Shown piece after piece: positions 1 through 6,586 of a stretch of 15,742 nt of DNA (position 1 is its first letter; the number at the start of each line of letters is the position of its first letter). The position numbers and the translations under genes were made by a program. Source of the DNA: DATJJW01 sp035491935 (GTDB lineage: Bacteria; Pseudomonadota; Alphaproteobacteria; ATCC43930; CGMCC-115725); contig DATJJW010000227.1 of NCBI GenBank assembly GCA_035491935.1, forward strand, positions 1 through 15,742, read 5' to 3'. The notes beneath the pieces were generated by a model, which was not told where the DNA came from, ran no database searches, and saw only the letters and a program-made list of their open reading frames with translations.

Positions 1-5
1 ACAAG

Positions 6-1289
6 TTGAATGTGCCTGGACCAATTTATATGGACTATCCAGCGCTTCGCTATTTTTCATCTGTTTCGGATGCGATTAAGGTATCAGCTAGGTTTGAGGT
101 ATTGCAATTTCTAGGAATTACACCATCTTCATTGGGGGCAAAAGGTAAAATTCAAGTTAGTGTGTCATCAAATGATTATCATGGTTCGATTCTGCCGGAA
201 GCGCACTCCAATTTCGATGATGGCTATAAAGTAATTACTTTCTATGTAGATCCGGAGGCGCTTCTCCGTACTGCATATGTTTTGAGGAAAGATGGTTGGA
301 GAGATTCTTTGAATCTCTACCAGCGGATGATATCTAAAACAAAAATTGAATCAATTCGCCAATATTTGAGAAAGCACAAAAGAGTATTTGTTAATAATAT
401 CGTTGTTACATTGCCATCCGATGTGAAGCCACTAACGGCAGAATTGGAAACAATTGATGCTGCGACATTGTCAAGAACAGAGCCGGTGACGTTTAAACTT
501 CCGGGGAGACCCAATTCCGTAGGAATAATTGATGGGCAGCATCGTATATTTGCCCACCACGAAACAGTGGAAGATGATGCGCAAATCGCACAACTTCGCG
601 TACAGCAAAATCTCCTAGTTACCGGAATTATTTATCCTGAAAACATAAGCGATTCAGAGCGCGAAAAGTTCGAGGCTCGTTTATTTTTAGAGATTAATTC
701 TACACAGACTAGTGCCAAATCAAAATTGAAACAAGCGATTGGTTTGGTGCTCGAGCCGTTCTCTAGTGAATCTATTGCGACGCGGGTGCTAAATAATTTG
801 GCAAAGAGTGGGCCTTTGTCTGGATTTATTGAGCAGTATTTTTTTGATGCTAATAAATTAAAGACGTCTTCTATTGTTAGCTATGGGCTTAAGCCACTAG
901 TTAAAACAAGCGGAACGGATTCCATCTTTTCCATTTGGGATGATCATCGTAAAGCGGATGTTGCTGATGGTAAAGACAGCGACGCACTTGATGCCTATAT
1001 TGCGTTTTGTGCGGCTACAATAAATCGTTTGTTGATAGCAATTCGAATGAATTTGTCACTCGGTCGATGGACTACGGATGCAAAAACTAGTGAACGCGTT
1101 TTGACTACGACTTATGTGAATAGTTTTCTAATTTCGTTGAGGTTGTTGATTGGTAGGGGGAAATCTCTAAGTGATGCTAATTTGAAATCGAGCTTTTCTT
1201 CGATAGATGATTTTAAATTTTCTAAATACCACTCTAGCCAGTATGTCAGGATGGCCGAAGAAATTGTTAGCACCTGCTTTAAGGCGTAA
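6..1289 (+). CDS. DGQHR-domain protein (DndB-like family), possibly 5'-truncated
   Basis: The 427-residue reading frame carries the diagnostic DGQHR motif at residues 176-180 (context GIIDGQHRIFAHH). About 45 residues on comes FLEINSTQTSAKSK (227-240), which matches the second conserved block of this ParB-related family. Known members occur in DNA-modification and phage-defence loci (DndB, DpdB) and as solitary genes on genomic islands, so a defence-linked or DNA-binding role is inferred, not shown. No signal peptide or membrane segment is seen. The first codon offered is TTG at base 6, and the frame is open to the window edge. ATG at base 30 is an alternative, but neither has a clear ribosome binding site, so the true start may lie outside. 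Composition is odd: two 60-base lines counted by hand gave 38% and 33% GC, whereas the next genes are very GC-rich. That supports recent acquisition. The domain call is firm; the function is not. Confidence 0.8.
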   Translation: MNVPGPIYMDYPALRYFSSVSDAIKVSARFEVLQFLGITPSSLGAKGKIQVSVSSNDYHGSILPEAHSNFDDGYKVITFYVDPEALLRTAYVLRKDGWRDSLNLYQRMISKTKIESIRQYLRKHKRVFVNNIVVTLPSDVKPLTAELETIDAATLSRTEPVTFKLPGRPNSVGIIDGQHRIFAHHETVEDDAQIAQLRVQQNLLVTGIIYPENISDSEREKFEARLFLEINSTQTSAKSKLKQAIGLVLEPFSSESIATRVLNNLAKSGPLSGFIEQYFFDANKLKTSSIVSYGLKPLVKTSGTDSIFSIWDDHRKADVADGKDSDALDAYIAFCAATINRLLIAIRMNLSLGRWTTDAKTSERVLTTTYVNSFLISLRLLIGRGKSLSDANLKSSFSSIDDFKFSKYHSSQYVRMAEEIVSTCFKA

Positions 1290-1311
1290 CTGATTCGTCC
1301 CCAACCTTCCA

Positions 1312-1352
1312 TTGAATCCCGCTTCGCTCCGGCCTATCCTGTCATACAGGAT
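1312..1352 (+). promoter_or_regulatory. Candidate sigma-70 promoter with an inverted repeat over the -10
   Basis: TTGAAT (1312-1317) and TATCCT (1335-1340) are spaced by 17 bases, a plausible -35/-10 pair with four of six consensus matches each. The perfect inverted repeat ATCCTGT-CAT-ACAGGAT (1336-1352) overlaps the -10 and the expected start site, where a repressor would bind. The repeat could instead be a hairpin ending the upstream DGQHR gene, but no T-tract follows it. It lies 41 bases before the next gene. Confidence 0.35.
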
Positions 1353-1392
1353 GACAAGCATATAGAAACTGACGGGCTCGGGAGGTGCCTCC

Positions 1393-1860
1393 ATGTCGCA
1401 GAAGATAACCCTCGATATCGATGGGAAGACCCATCAGGTCGAACTCAACGATCCGGCGAAGCCGCTGCTGTATGTGCTGCGCGACGAGATCGGCATGAGC
1501 AACCCGCATTTCGGCTGCGGCTTGTCGCAATGCGGCGCCTGCACGGTGGAGATGGATGGCAAAGCCATCCATTCCTGCGTCACCGAGGCGCGCAAGGCCG
1601 AGGGCCACAAGATCACCACCATCGCCGGCTTGGGCACGCCCGAACATCCGAGCCCGCTGCAGCAGGCCTTCATCGAGGAGCAGGCGACGCTGTGCGGCTA
1701 TTGCATGAATGGCTGGATCATGACGGCGGCCGCCTTCCTCAAGACCAATCCGCATCCGACCGATGAGGAGCTGCGCAAGGGCCTGTCGGGGGTCAAGTGC
1801 CGCTGCGGCTCGCAACTTTCGATCATCCGCGCCATCAAGCGCGCGATGACCGCGGCGTGA
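1393..1860 (+). CDS. [2Fe-2S] subunit of a molybdenum hydroxylase (IorA-like)
   Basis: This 155-residue protein is the electron-transfer subunit of a xanthine-oxidase-family enzyme, of the type annotated as isoquinoline 1-oxidoreductase alpha subunit. It has the two expected clusters. The N-terminal plant-type ferredoxin uses C42, C47, C50 and C62 (GCGLSQCGAC). The C-terminal helical cluster uses C101, C104, C136 and C138 (CGYC and CRCG). All eight cysteines are present and the length is normal. It passes electrons from the molybdenum centre of the next gene product to an external acceptor. GGAGG (1381-1385) sits seven bases before the ATG and is part of a small palindrome, GGAGG-TG-CCTCC. 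The partner gene begins 19 bases downstream, so the two are co-transcribed. The subunit has no signal peptide, so it presumably travels with the Tat-targeted large subunit. The family call is firm; the substrate is unknown. Confidence 0.93.
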   Translation: MSQKITLDIDGKTHQVELNDPAKPLLYVLRDEIGMSNPHFGCGLSQCGACTVEMDGKAIHSCVTEARKAEGHKITTIAGLGTPEHPSPLQQAFIEEQATLCGYCMNGWIMTAAAFLKTNPHPTDEELRKGLSGVKCRCGSQLSIIRAIKRAMTAA

Positions 1861-1879
1861 TCCGGGGGAGGACATCAAG

Positions 1880-4171
1880 ATGAACCAGATTGATCCCATG
1901 CCGCTTTCCCGCCGTGCCCTGCTGGGCGCGGGCGGCGCGCTCGTCGTCACGCTGGCGGTCACCAAGCCCGGCCGGGCGCTGGCCGCCGCCGCTGCCGGGG
2001 GCGCCAAGAACGGCGTCGCCGAGAAGCCGCCGCTCAAGCCCGAGAACCTGGCCTCCTGGGTCGCGGTCGGGCAGGACGGCAAGATCACCGGCTATTTCGG
2101 CAAGATGGATCCGGGCCAGGGCGTCGACGTCGCCATCCGCCAGATCATCGCCGAGGAGCTGGACGTGCCCGTCGACCGGGTCGCCCTGGTCATGGGCGAC
2201 ACCAAATGGACGGTGAACCAGGGCGGCGCCAGCGGCTCCACCGGCATCGCCAAGGGCGGCAAGACGCTGCGCTACGCCGCGGCCGAGGCGCGCCGCGTGC
2301 TGGTGCAGATGGCGGCCGACCAATGGCACATGAAGCCCGAGGACCTGACCGTCGAGGGCGGCGTGGTCCAGGCCAAGGCCGACCCGTCGAAGAAGACCTC
2401 CTATGGCGACCTCATCGGCGGCCGCTATTTCGACGTGACCTTGGAGTGGAACGGCCAGATCGGCAACCCGCTCTTCGTCCATGGCAAGGCGGTGCCGAAG
2501 AAGCCGGAAGAGTACAAGATCGTCGGCAAATCCTATGGCCGCGACGACATCACCGAGAAGGTATTCGGCAAGTTCGACTTCATCACCGAGGTCAAGGTGC
2601 CGGGCATGATGCATGGCCGCATGATCCGCCCGCCGGTCGCGGGCGCCGTGCCGGAGAAGGTCGACGAGTCCTCGCTGGCCTCCATTCCCGGCGCCAAGGT
2701 CGTGTGGAAGAACGGCTTCCTGGGCGTGGTCACCGAGAATGAGTGGGATGCGGTCCGGGCGATCAGCAAGCTGCACGTCACCTGGACCAAGGTCAACCCG
2801 CCCTTCCCGAAGGAGGCGGATCTCTACGACCATATCCGCAAGGCCCCGGAGGTCAAACGCAAGGTCGAGGTGACGAAGGGCGATCTCGACGGCGCCATGA
2901 AGGGCGCGGTCAAGACCGTCGAGGCCCAGTACGAGTGGCCGTTCCAGTCTCATGCCAGCATGGCGCCGGCCTGCGCGGTCGCCGATGTGCGGCCCGACGG
3001 CGTCACGGTGTGGACCGGCTCGCAGAAGCCGCATTTCACCTGCCTCGGCGTCTCCAACCTGCTGAACGTGCCGGTGGAGAAGGTGCGGGCGATCTGGGTG
3101 CGCGGCCCCGGCTCCTATGGCCGCAACGACGCGGGCGACGCCGCCATGGATGCCGCCGTGCTGTCCCAGGCGGTCGGCAAGCCGGTGCGCGTGCAGTGGA
3201 TGCGCCGCGAGGGCCATGGCTGGGACCCGAAGGGCCCGGCCTCGATCCATAACGGCAAGGCTGGCCTCGACAAGGACGGCAAGGTCGTCGCCTTCTTCTA
3301 CGAGAGCAAGGGCTTCTCGCGCGTCAACGTCAACAGCAACGAATCCGTGCCCGGCGACACGCTGGCCGGCCAGTTGCTGGGCGCGCCGCTGAAGCCGCTC
3401 CAGGGCTTCGACGTGCCGGGCGAGGGCTATACCTTCGCCAACCAGCAATTGGCTTGGGCGACGATCCCGCCGCTGCTCGACCGTGGCTCGCCCCTGCGCA
3501 CCTCGCATCTGCGCGATCCAGTCGGGCCGCAGATGACCTTCGGCAGCGAAAGCTTCATCGACGAGGTGGCCGAGGCCGCCGGCGCCGATCCGGTGGCCTT
3601 CCGCCTCGCCAATCTCGGCGACCCGCGCGCCCAGGCCGTGATCAAGGCGGCGGCGGAGAAGGCGAATTGGCAGGCCGGGCAGAAGGGCTCGCGCGGCAAG
3701 GGGACGGGCGTGCTCAAGGGCCGGGGCATCGCCTATATCCACAAGCCCGGCACCTATGTCGCGGTCATCGCGGATATCGAGCTGCATCCCGATACCGGGC
3801 GCATCTGGGCGCGCCGCTTCACCGTCGGCCATGATTGCGGGCTGGTGGTGAATCCGGAAGGGCTGAAGCTCTGCATCGAGGGCAACATCGTGCAGGGCGC
3901 CAGCCGCGCGATCCTGGAGGAGGTGCATTTCGATCCGCGCCGGGTCACCAGCGTCGATTGGAACACCTATTCGATCTTCGACATCACCGACGTGCCGGAG
4001 GCGGTCGACATCGTGCTGATCAACCGTCCCGACACGGCGTCGGGCGGTGCCGGCGAAGCCTCGACCCGCCCCGTGGCCGCGGCCATCGCCAACGCCATCT
4101 TCGACGCCACCGGCAAACGGCTCCGCCGCGCGCCGTTCGACCCGAAGACGATCAAGGCGCTGATGGCGTGA
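1880..4171 (+). CDS. Molybdopterin-binding large subunit, Tat-exported (IorB-like)
   Basis: This 763-residue catalytic subunit of a molybdenum hydroxylase (aldehyde oxidase / isoquinoline 1-oxidoreductase beta family) would oxidise an aldehyde or N-heterocycle using water-derived oxygen. A Tat signal is visible: R11-R12 in SRRALLGAGG, a hydrophobic stretch, then an Ala-rich cleavage region near residues 33-40. The folded holoenzyme should therefore be periplasmic. Family features include GPGSYGRND in the middle of the protein and GGAGE near the C-terminus, where E726 is the expected base that activates the Mo-bound hydroxyl. The length suits the single-chain IorB type. GGGGGAGG lies nine bases before the ATG. 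The [2Fe-2S] subunit is directly upstream. IorAB-type enzymes often work with a cytochrome c subunit, and none is seen here; the electron acceptor is therefore open. A long reading frame on the opposite strand is a codon-bias shadow. The substrate cannot be assigned. Confidence 0.92.
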   Translation: MNQIDPMPLSRRALLGAGGALVVTLAVTKPGRALAAAAAGGAKNGVAEKPPLKPENLASWVAVGQDGKITGYFGKMDPGQGVDVAIRQIIAEELDVPVDRVALVMGDTKWTVNQGGASGSTGIAKGGKTLRYAAAEARRVLVQMAADQWHMKPEDLTVEGGVVQAKADPSKKTSYGDLIGGRYFDVTLEWNGQIGNPLFVHGKAVPKKPEEYKIVGKSYGRDDITEKVFGKFDFITEVKVPGMMHGRMIRPPVAGAVPEKVDESSLASIPGAKVVWKNGFLGVVTENEWDAVRAISKLHVTWTKVNPPFPKEADLYDHIRKAPEVKRKVEVTKGDLDGAMKGAVKTVEAQYEWPFQSHASMAPACAVADVRPDGVTVWTGSQKPHFTCLGVSNLLNVPVEKVRAIWVRGPGSYGRNDAGDAAMDAAVLSQAVGKPVRVQWMRREGHGWDPKGPASIHNGKAGLDKDGKVVAFFYESKGFSRVNVNSNESVPGDTLAGQLLGAPLKPLQGFDVPGEGYTFANQQLAWATIPPLLDRGSPLRTSHLRDPVGPQMTFGSESFIDEVAEAAGADPVAFRLANLGDPRAQAVIKAAAEKANWQAGQKGSRGKGTGVLKGRGIAYIHKPGTYVAVIADIELHPDTGRIWARRFTVGHDCGLVVNPEGLKLCIEGNIVQGASRAILEEVHFDPRRVTSVDWNTYSIFDITDVPEAVDIVLINRPDTASGGAGEASTRPVAAAIANAIFDATGKRLRRAPFDPKTIKALMA

Positions 4172-4185
4172 TGTAACGCTGGGAG

Positions 4186-4208
4186 ATGGCCGGGTCACGC
4201 CCGGCCAT
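4186..4208 (+). repeat. Palindromic repeat copy 1 (forward)
   Basis: ATGGCCGGG and CCCGGCCAT form a perfect 9-bp stem around the loop TCACG, followed by the tail GACGAT. It begins 14 bases after the stop of the molybdenum enzyme gene. As RNA it would form a strong hairpin, so it may also serve as a terminator or 3'-end stabiliser, although no U-tract follows. Confidence 0.85.
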
Positions 4209-4246
4209 GACGATGTCTATTGGGGAGCCATTCCTCACATTTCGTC

Positions 4247-4269
4247 ATGGCCGGGCATGACCCGGCCAT
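4247..4269 (-). repeat. Palindromic repeat copy 2 (reverse)
   Basis: The same 9-bp arms surround the loop CATGA. The CGTC preceding the left arm is the tail of this copy, so it faces copy 1 across 38 bases. Its outer flank, CATG, is shared in inverted form with copy 3. Confidence 0.85.
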
Positions 4270-4317
4270 CCATGTTTCCGCTATGTTCCGGTCTATCCAG
4301 AGGGTAAAATCACCCGC

Positions 4318-4605
4318 ATGCAAGGCGGATGGCTTTACATCATGACGAACACGCCCAACGGCACGCTCTATGTCGGCGTGACCAGCGACTTGGCGCGGCG
4401 TGCCTGGGAGCATCGCACTGGTGCCGCAGAGGGATTCACCAAACGCTATCGGCTGACGTCCCTCGTCTACACCGAACACCACGACGATATCTGCCAAGCC
4501 ATCCAGCGCGAGAAGAACATCAAGCACTGGCCGCGAGCCTGGAAGGTACGGCTGATCGTGCAGGCCAATCCCGATTGGGCGGATCTCTACGATCGGCTCG
4601 CGTAA
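4318..4605 (+). CDS. Small GIY-YIG nuclease-domain protein (UPF0213/YhbQ-like)
   Basis: This 95-residue protein is essentially a bare GIY-YIG domain. WLYI (residues 5-8) and LYVGVTSDL (18-26) are the two motif halves, in their common relaxed forms. The following ARRAWEHR supplies the catalytic arginine region. The QREKNIKHW segment carries the expected metal-binding glutamate. Such single-domain proteins are abundant in alphaproteobacteria and are usually of unknown function; some are mis-named UvrC-like. There is no DNA-binding extension. The gene has paired palindromic repeats on both sides and no co-oriented partner within 100 bases upstream, so it looks like a self-contained unit. The ATG at 4318 gives the usual family N-terminus; the ribosome binding site is weak (AGAGGG near 4296-4302). 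A reading frame in the +3 phase and one on the minus strand are shadows. The domain call is firm. The suggestion that it cuts or mobilises the flanking repeats is inference. Confidence 0.88.
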   Translation: MQGGWLYIMTNTPNGTLYVGVTSDLARRAWEHRTGAAEGFTKRYRLTSLVYTEHHDDICQAIQREKNIKHWPRAWKVRLIVQANPDWADLYDRLA

Positions 4606-4613
4606 AGGCATGG

Positions 4614-4636
4614 ATGGCCGGGTCGAGCCCGGCCAT
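4614..4636 (+). repeat. Palindromic repeat copy 3 (forward)
   Basis: The 9-bp arms ATGGCCGGG and CCCGGCCAT surround the loop TCGAG. The left flank CATGG and right tail GACGGT match copy 2 in inverted orientation. It starts nine bases after the GIY-YIG stop codon. Confidence 0.85.
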
Positions 4637-4732
4637 GACGGTGTTGTTGTGAGGCTGGTGTCTCGTGAGGTTCGCTTGATGAGATAAATCGGCGATCGAA
4701 ATTCGGGATATACCGTCACTCACAGTATCGTC

Positions 4733-4755
4733 ATGGCCGGGCGTGACCCGGCCAT
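4733..4755 (-). repeat. Palindromic repeat copy 4 (reverse), plus a decayed half copy
   Basis: Perfect arms surround the loop CGTGA; read on the minus strand it is identical to copy 1. It faces copy 3 across 96 bases. A degenerate half copy (CGAGCCCAGCCATGACGGT, 4784-4802) follows, just before the promoter of the catabolic operon. The half copy differs by one base from the matching part of copy 3. Confidence 0.82.
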
Positions 4756-4824
4756 CCCCGTCTTCATGCGGGGCGGGGCGTAACGAGCCCAGCCATGACG
4801 GTTTGGAAAGTGCTCCATCTCCTC

Positions 4825-4854
4825 TTGACCCATTTAGTCCGGTTACCTTACTAT
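4825..4854 (+). promoter_or_regulatory. Candidate promoter of the hydroxyquinol operon
   Basis: TTGACC (4825-4830) and TACTAT (4849-4854) are separated by 18 bases, a reasonable sigma-70 pair. Transcription would begin near 4861. The short leader can form CCCCG-N8-CGGGG (4858-4875), a hairpin that would take up part of the GGGGGAGGG ribosome binding site before the ATG at 4881. The AT-rich patch stands out in otherwise GC-rich DNA. No experimental support is possible here. Confidence 0.4.
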
Positions 4855-4880
4855 CGGCCCCGAAGAATATCGGGGGAGGG

Positions 4881-6572
4881 ATGATGCTGGCCCAAACAAC
4901 GCCGGACGGGAGATGTGACGTCGAGACATGTGACGTGCTGATCGCGGGCGGCGGTCCGTGCGGGCTGATGCTGGCCATCGAGCTCGGGCGGCGGGGCGTC
5001 TCGGTCGTGCTGGTCGACGACAAGCCCGGCACTGCCTTCAACCCGCAGGCCAACGCCACCCAGGCGCGCACCATGGAGTATTACCGGCGCCTGGGCTTCG
5101 CGGCGGAGGTGCGCTTCGCCGGGCTGCCGGCCGATTACCCGACCGACATCGCCTATTTCACGCGCTTTGCGACGCATGAGCTGGCGCGCTTCCATCTGCC
5201 CTCGGCCAAGGACGCGCACAGCCGGACCTCGCCCCATGCCCAGGGCTGGAGCGCCTCGGAACTGCCGCACCGCATCTCGCAGAAATTCGTCGAGCAGATC
5301 CTGCGCCGCCATGCCGAGGGGGCGGGCGCCTCGGTCAATTACGGCTGGCGGCTCAAGGACTTCACCGATGATGGGACCGGTATCGACGCCACGGTCGAGC
5401 CGGTGGAGGGCGGGCCGGCACGGGCGATCCGCGCGCAGTATCTGGTCGGCTGCGACGGGCCGCAGAGTTTCGTGCGCCGGCAATTGGGCTATCGCTACAC
5501 CGGCGCCACCGGCATGGTGCGCGACTTCATGGGCGGGCGCATGTACGCGATCTACCTGCGCTGTCCGCAATTCTATCAGGTGGTCCGGCATCCCAAGGCC
5601 TGGATGCATGTGACCTACAACGCCGACCGGCGCGCCTTCATGGCCGCGGTCGATGGTCAGGCGCAATTCGCCTTCCACACGCAGCTGCGCGACAATGAGG
5701 ACGAATCCCAGATCACCGAGCAGGATGCGCAGCTGATGTTCGCCCGCGCCGTCGGCCGGCCGGTCGATGTCGAGATCCTGTCTCGGCAATCCTGGACCGC
5801 CGGCCACGCGCTGGTCGCCGAACGCTTCGGGCGCGGCCGGGTGCTGCTGGGCGGCGACGCGGCGCATCTGTTCACCCCGGCCGGCGGCCTCGGCTACAAC
5901 ACGGCGGTCGAGGATGCGGTCAATCTCGGCTGGAAGCTCGCCCATGTATTGCGGGGCCAGGCGCCGGCGGCTCTGCTGGCCACATATGAGATCGAGCGCC
6001 AGCATCTGGCCCGGCGCAACACCGGCTATGCCCGGCAATTGGCGGATTCGCTGGGCTATGAGCCGGCGCCCGCCTGCCTCGAGGATGACGGCGCCGAAGG
6101 CGCGGCGGCGCGGGAGCGCGCCGGTACGCATCTCTCGGCCCATGCGCGCATGGAGTTCAACATTCCCGGCATCACGCTGGGCGGCCGATACGACCATTCG
6201 CCGATCATCATCGGCGACGGATCCCTCCCGTCGCCCGATGCCATGAACCGCTACGAGCCGACCGCAATCGCCGGTGGTCGCCCACCCCATGCGTGGCTTG
6301 GGCCGGGCCAATCGCTGTTCGACGGCTTCGGCTTCGACTGGACATTGCTGCGGCTGGGGCCAAAGCCCGCCGATGGCCGGCCCTTCGTCGCGGCGGCGGC
6401 GCGGATGGGCCTCGACCTCAAAGTGTTGGATATTGCGGACGAATCGTTGCGTCAGGTCTATGATCGTGATCTGGCGCTCATCCGTCCCGATCAGATCATC
6501 GCCTGGCGAGGCAACAATGCGGAGGGGGCCGAAAGCGTACTGACCCGGGCCGTTGGATACGGGCTGGAGTAA
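4881..6572 (+). CDS. FAD-dependent aromatic monooxygenase (PheA/TfdB/MhpA type)
   Basis: This 563-residue single-component flavoprotein hydroxylase would use NAD(P)H and O2 to hydroxylate a phenol; from its neighbours the expected product is hydroxyquinol (1,2,4-trihydroxybenzene). Residues 17-50 form the FAD-binding fold with the GxGxxG variant AGGGPCG (22-28). The conserved DG motif is in LVGCDGPQ (188-195). The GD motif that contacts the FAD ribityl chain is in LLGGDAAHLFTPAGGLG (G325, D326). The C-terminal 170 residues fit the thioredoxin-like domain of this group. An in-frame start exists at 4743, but it would translate through the palindromic repeat; ATG 4881 directly after GGGGGAGGG is preferred, with ATG 4884 possible. 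The maleylacetate reductase gene begins 5-14 bases downstream, so they form an operon. Resorcinol 4-hydroxylase is the most natural guess, but other hydroxylated benzenes are possible. Confidence 0.88.
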   Translation: MMLAQTTPDGRCDVETCDVLIAGGGPCGLMLAIELGRRGVSVVLVDDKPGTAFNPQANATQARTMEYYRRLGFAAEVRFAGLPADYPTDIAYFTRFATHELARFHLPSAKDAHSRTSPHAQGWSASELPHRISQKFVEQILRRHAEGAGASVNYGWRLKDFTDDGTGIDATVEPVEGGPARAIRAQYLVGCDGPQSFVRRQLGYRYTGATGMVRDFMGGRMYAIYLRCPQFYQVVRHPKAWMHVTYNADRRAFMAAVDGQAQFAFHTQLRDNEDESQITEQDAQLMFARAVGRPVDVEILSRQSWTAGHALVAERFGRGRVLLGGDAAHLFTPAGGLGYNTAVEDAVNLGWKLAHVLRGQAPAALLATYEIERQHLARRNTGYARQLADSLGYEPAPACLEDDGAEGAAARERAGTHLSAHARMEFNIPGITLGGRYDHSPIIIGDGSLPSPDAMNRYEPTAIAGGRPPHAWLGPGQSLFDGFGFDWTLLRLGPKPADGRPFVAAAARMGLDLKVLDIADESLRQVYDRDLALIRPDQIIAWRGNNAEGAESVLTRAVGYGLE

Positions 6573-6586
6573 GGGAGATGCTGCTC

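Larger units (their letters stand above)
4186..4755. mobile_element. Candidate REPIN-like unit: GIY-YIG nuclease between paired palindromes
   Basis: Four copies of a 23-bp palindrome (ATGGCCGGG, five-base loop, CCCGGCCAT) bracket one small nuclease gene, two on each side. Using the ATGACG tail to set orientation, the copies run forward, reverse, gene, forward, reverse, so each side is an inverted pair. The outermost copies (4186-4214 and the complement of 4727-4755) are identical over 29 bases, including the loop, and so act like terminal inverted repeats. The two inner copies also match as an inverted pair, with two loop differences. This mirrors REPINs, which are inverted REP pairs mobilised by a RAYT transposase, except that the enzyme here is a GIY-YIG nuclease. 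No target-site duplication was found. Mobility is inference; the palindromes and their order are read directly. Confidence 0.5.

Noticed and set aside
1835..4198. 787-residue open frame on the minus strand opposite the molybdenum enzyme gene
   Set aside because: Its composition (Arg, Ala, Gly, His, Asp-rich, no domain) is that of a codon-bias shadow of the well-supported plus-strand gene.
4186..4269. Palindrome copies 1 and 2 as a bidirectional terminator
   Set aside because: No T-tract, and the same sequence recurs at 4614 and 4733, so it is better described as a dispersed repeat; a secondary effect on transcript ends is still possible.
4195..4719. Minus-strand 174-residue frame and plus-strand 4329-4652 frame overlapping the GIY-YIG gene
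   Set aside because: Their recognisable peptides (for example MAGSSPAMT and PGSTRPSM) are translations of the palindromic repeats, a common source of false proteins; the GIY-YIG frame has real motifs.
4743..4880. 46-residue N-terminal extension of the FAD monooxygenase
   Set aside because: It would be translated from the palindromic repeat and the candidate promoter; the ATG at 4881 has a strong ribosome binding site and fits the family N-terminus.
4851..6311. 486-residue minus-strand frame opposite the FAD monooxygenase
   Set aside because: Shadow frame; the plus strand carries clear FAD motifs, operon spacing and a ribosome binding site.
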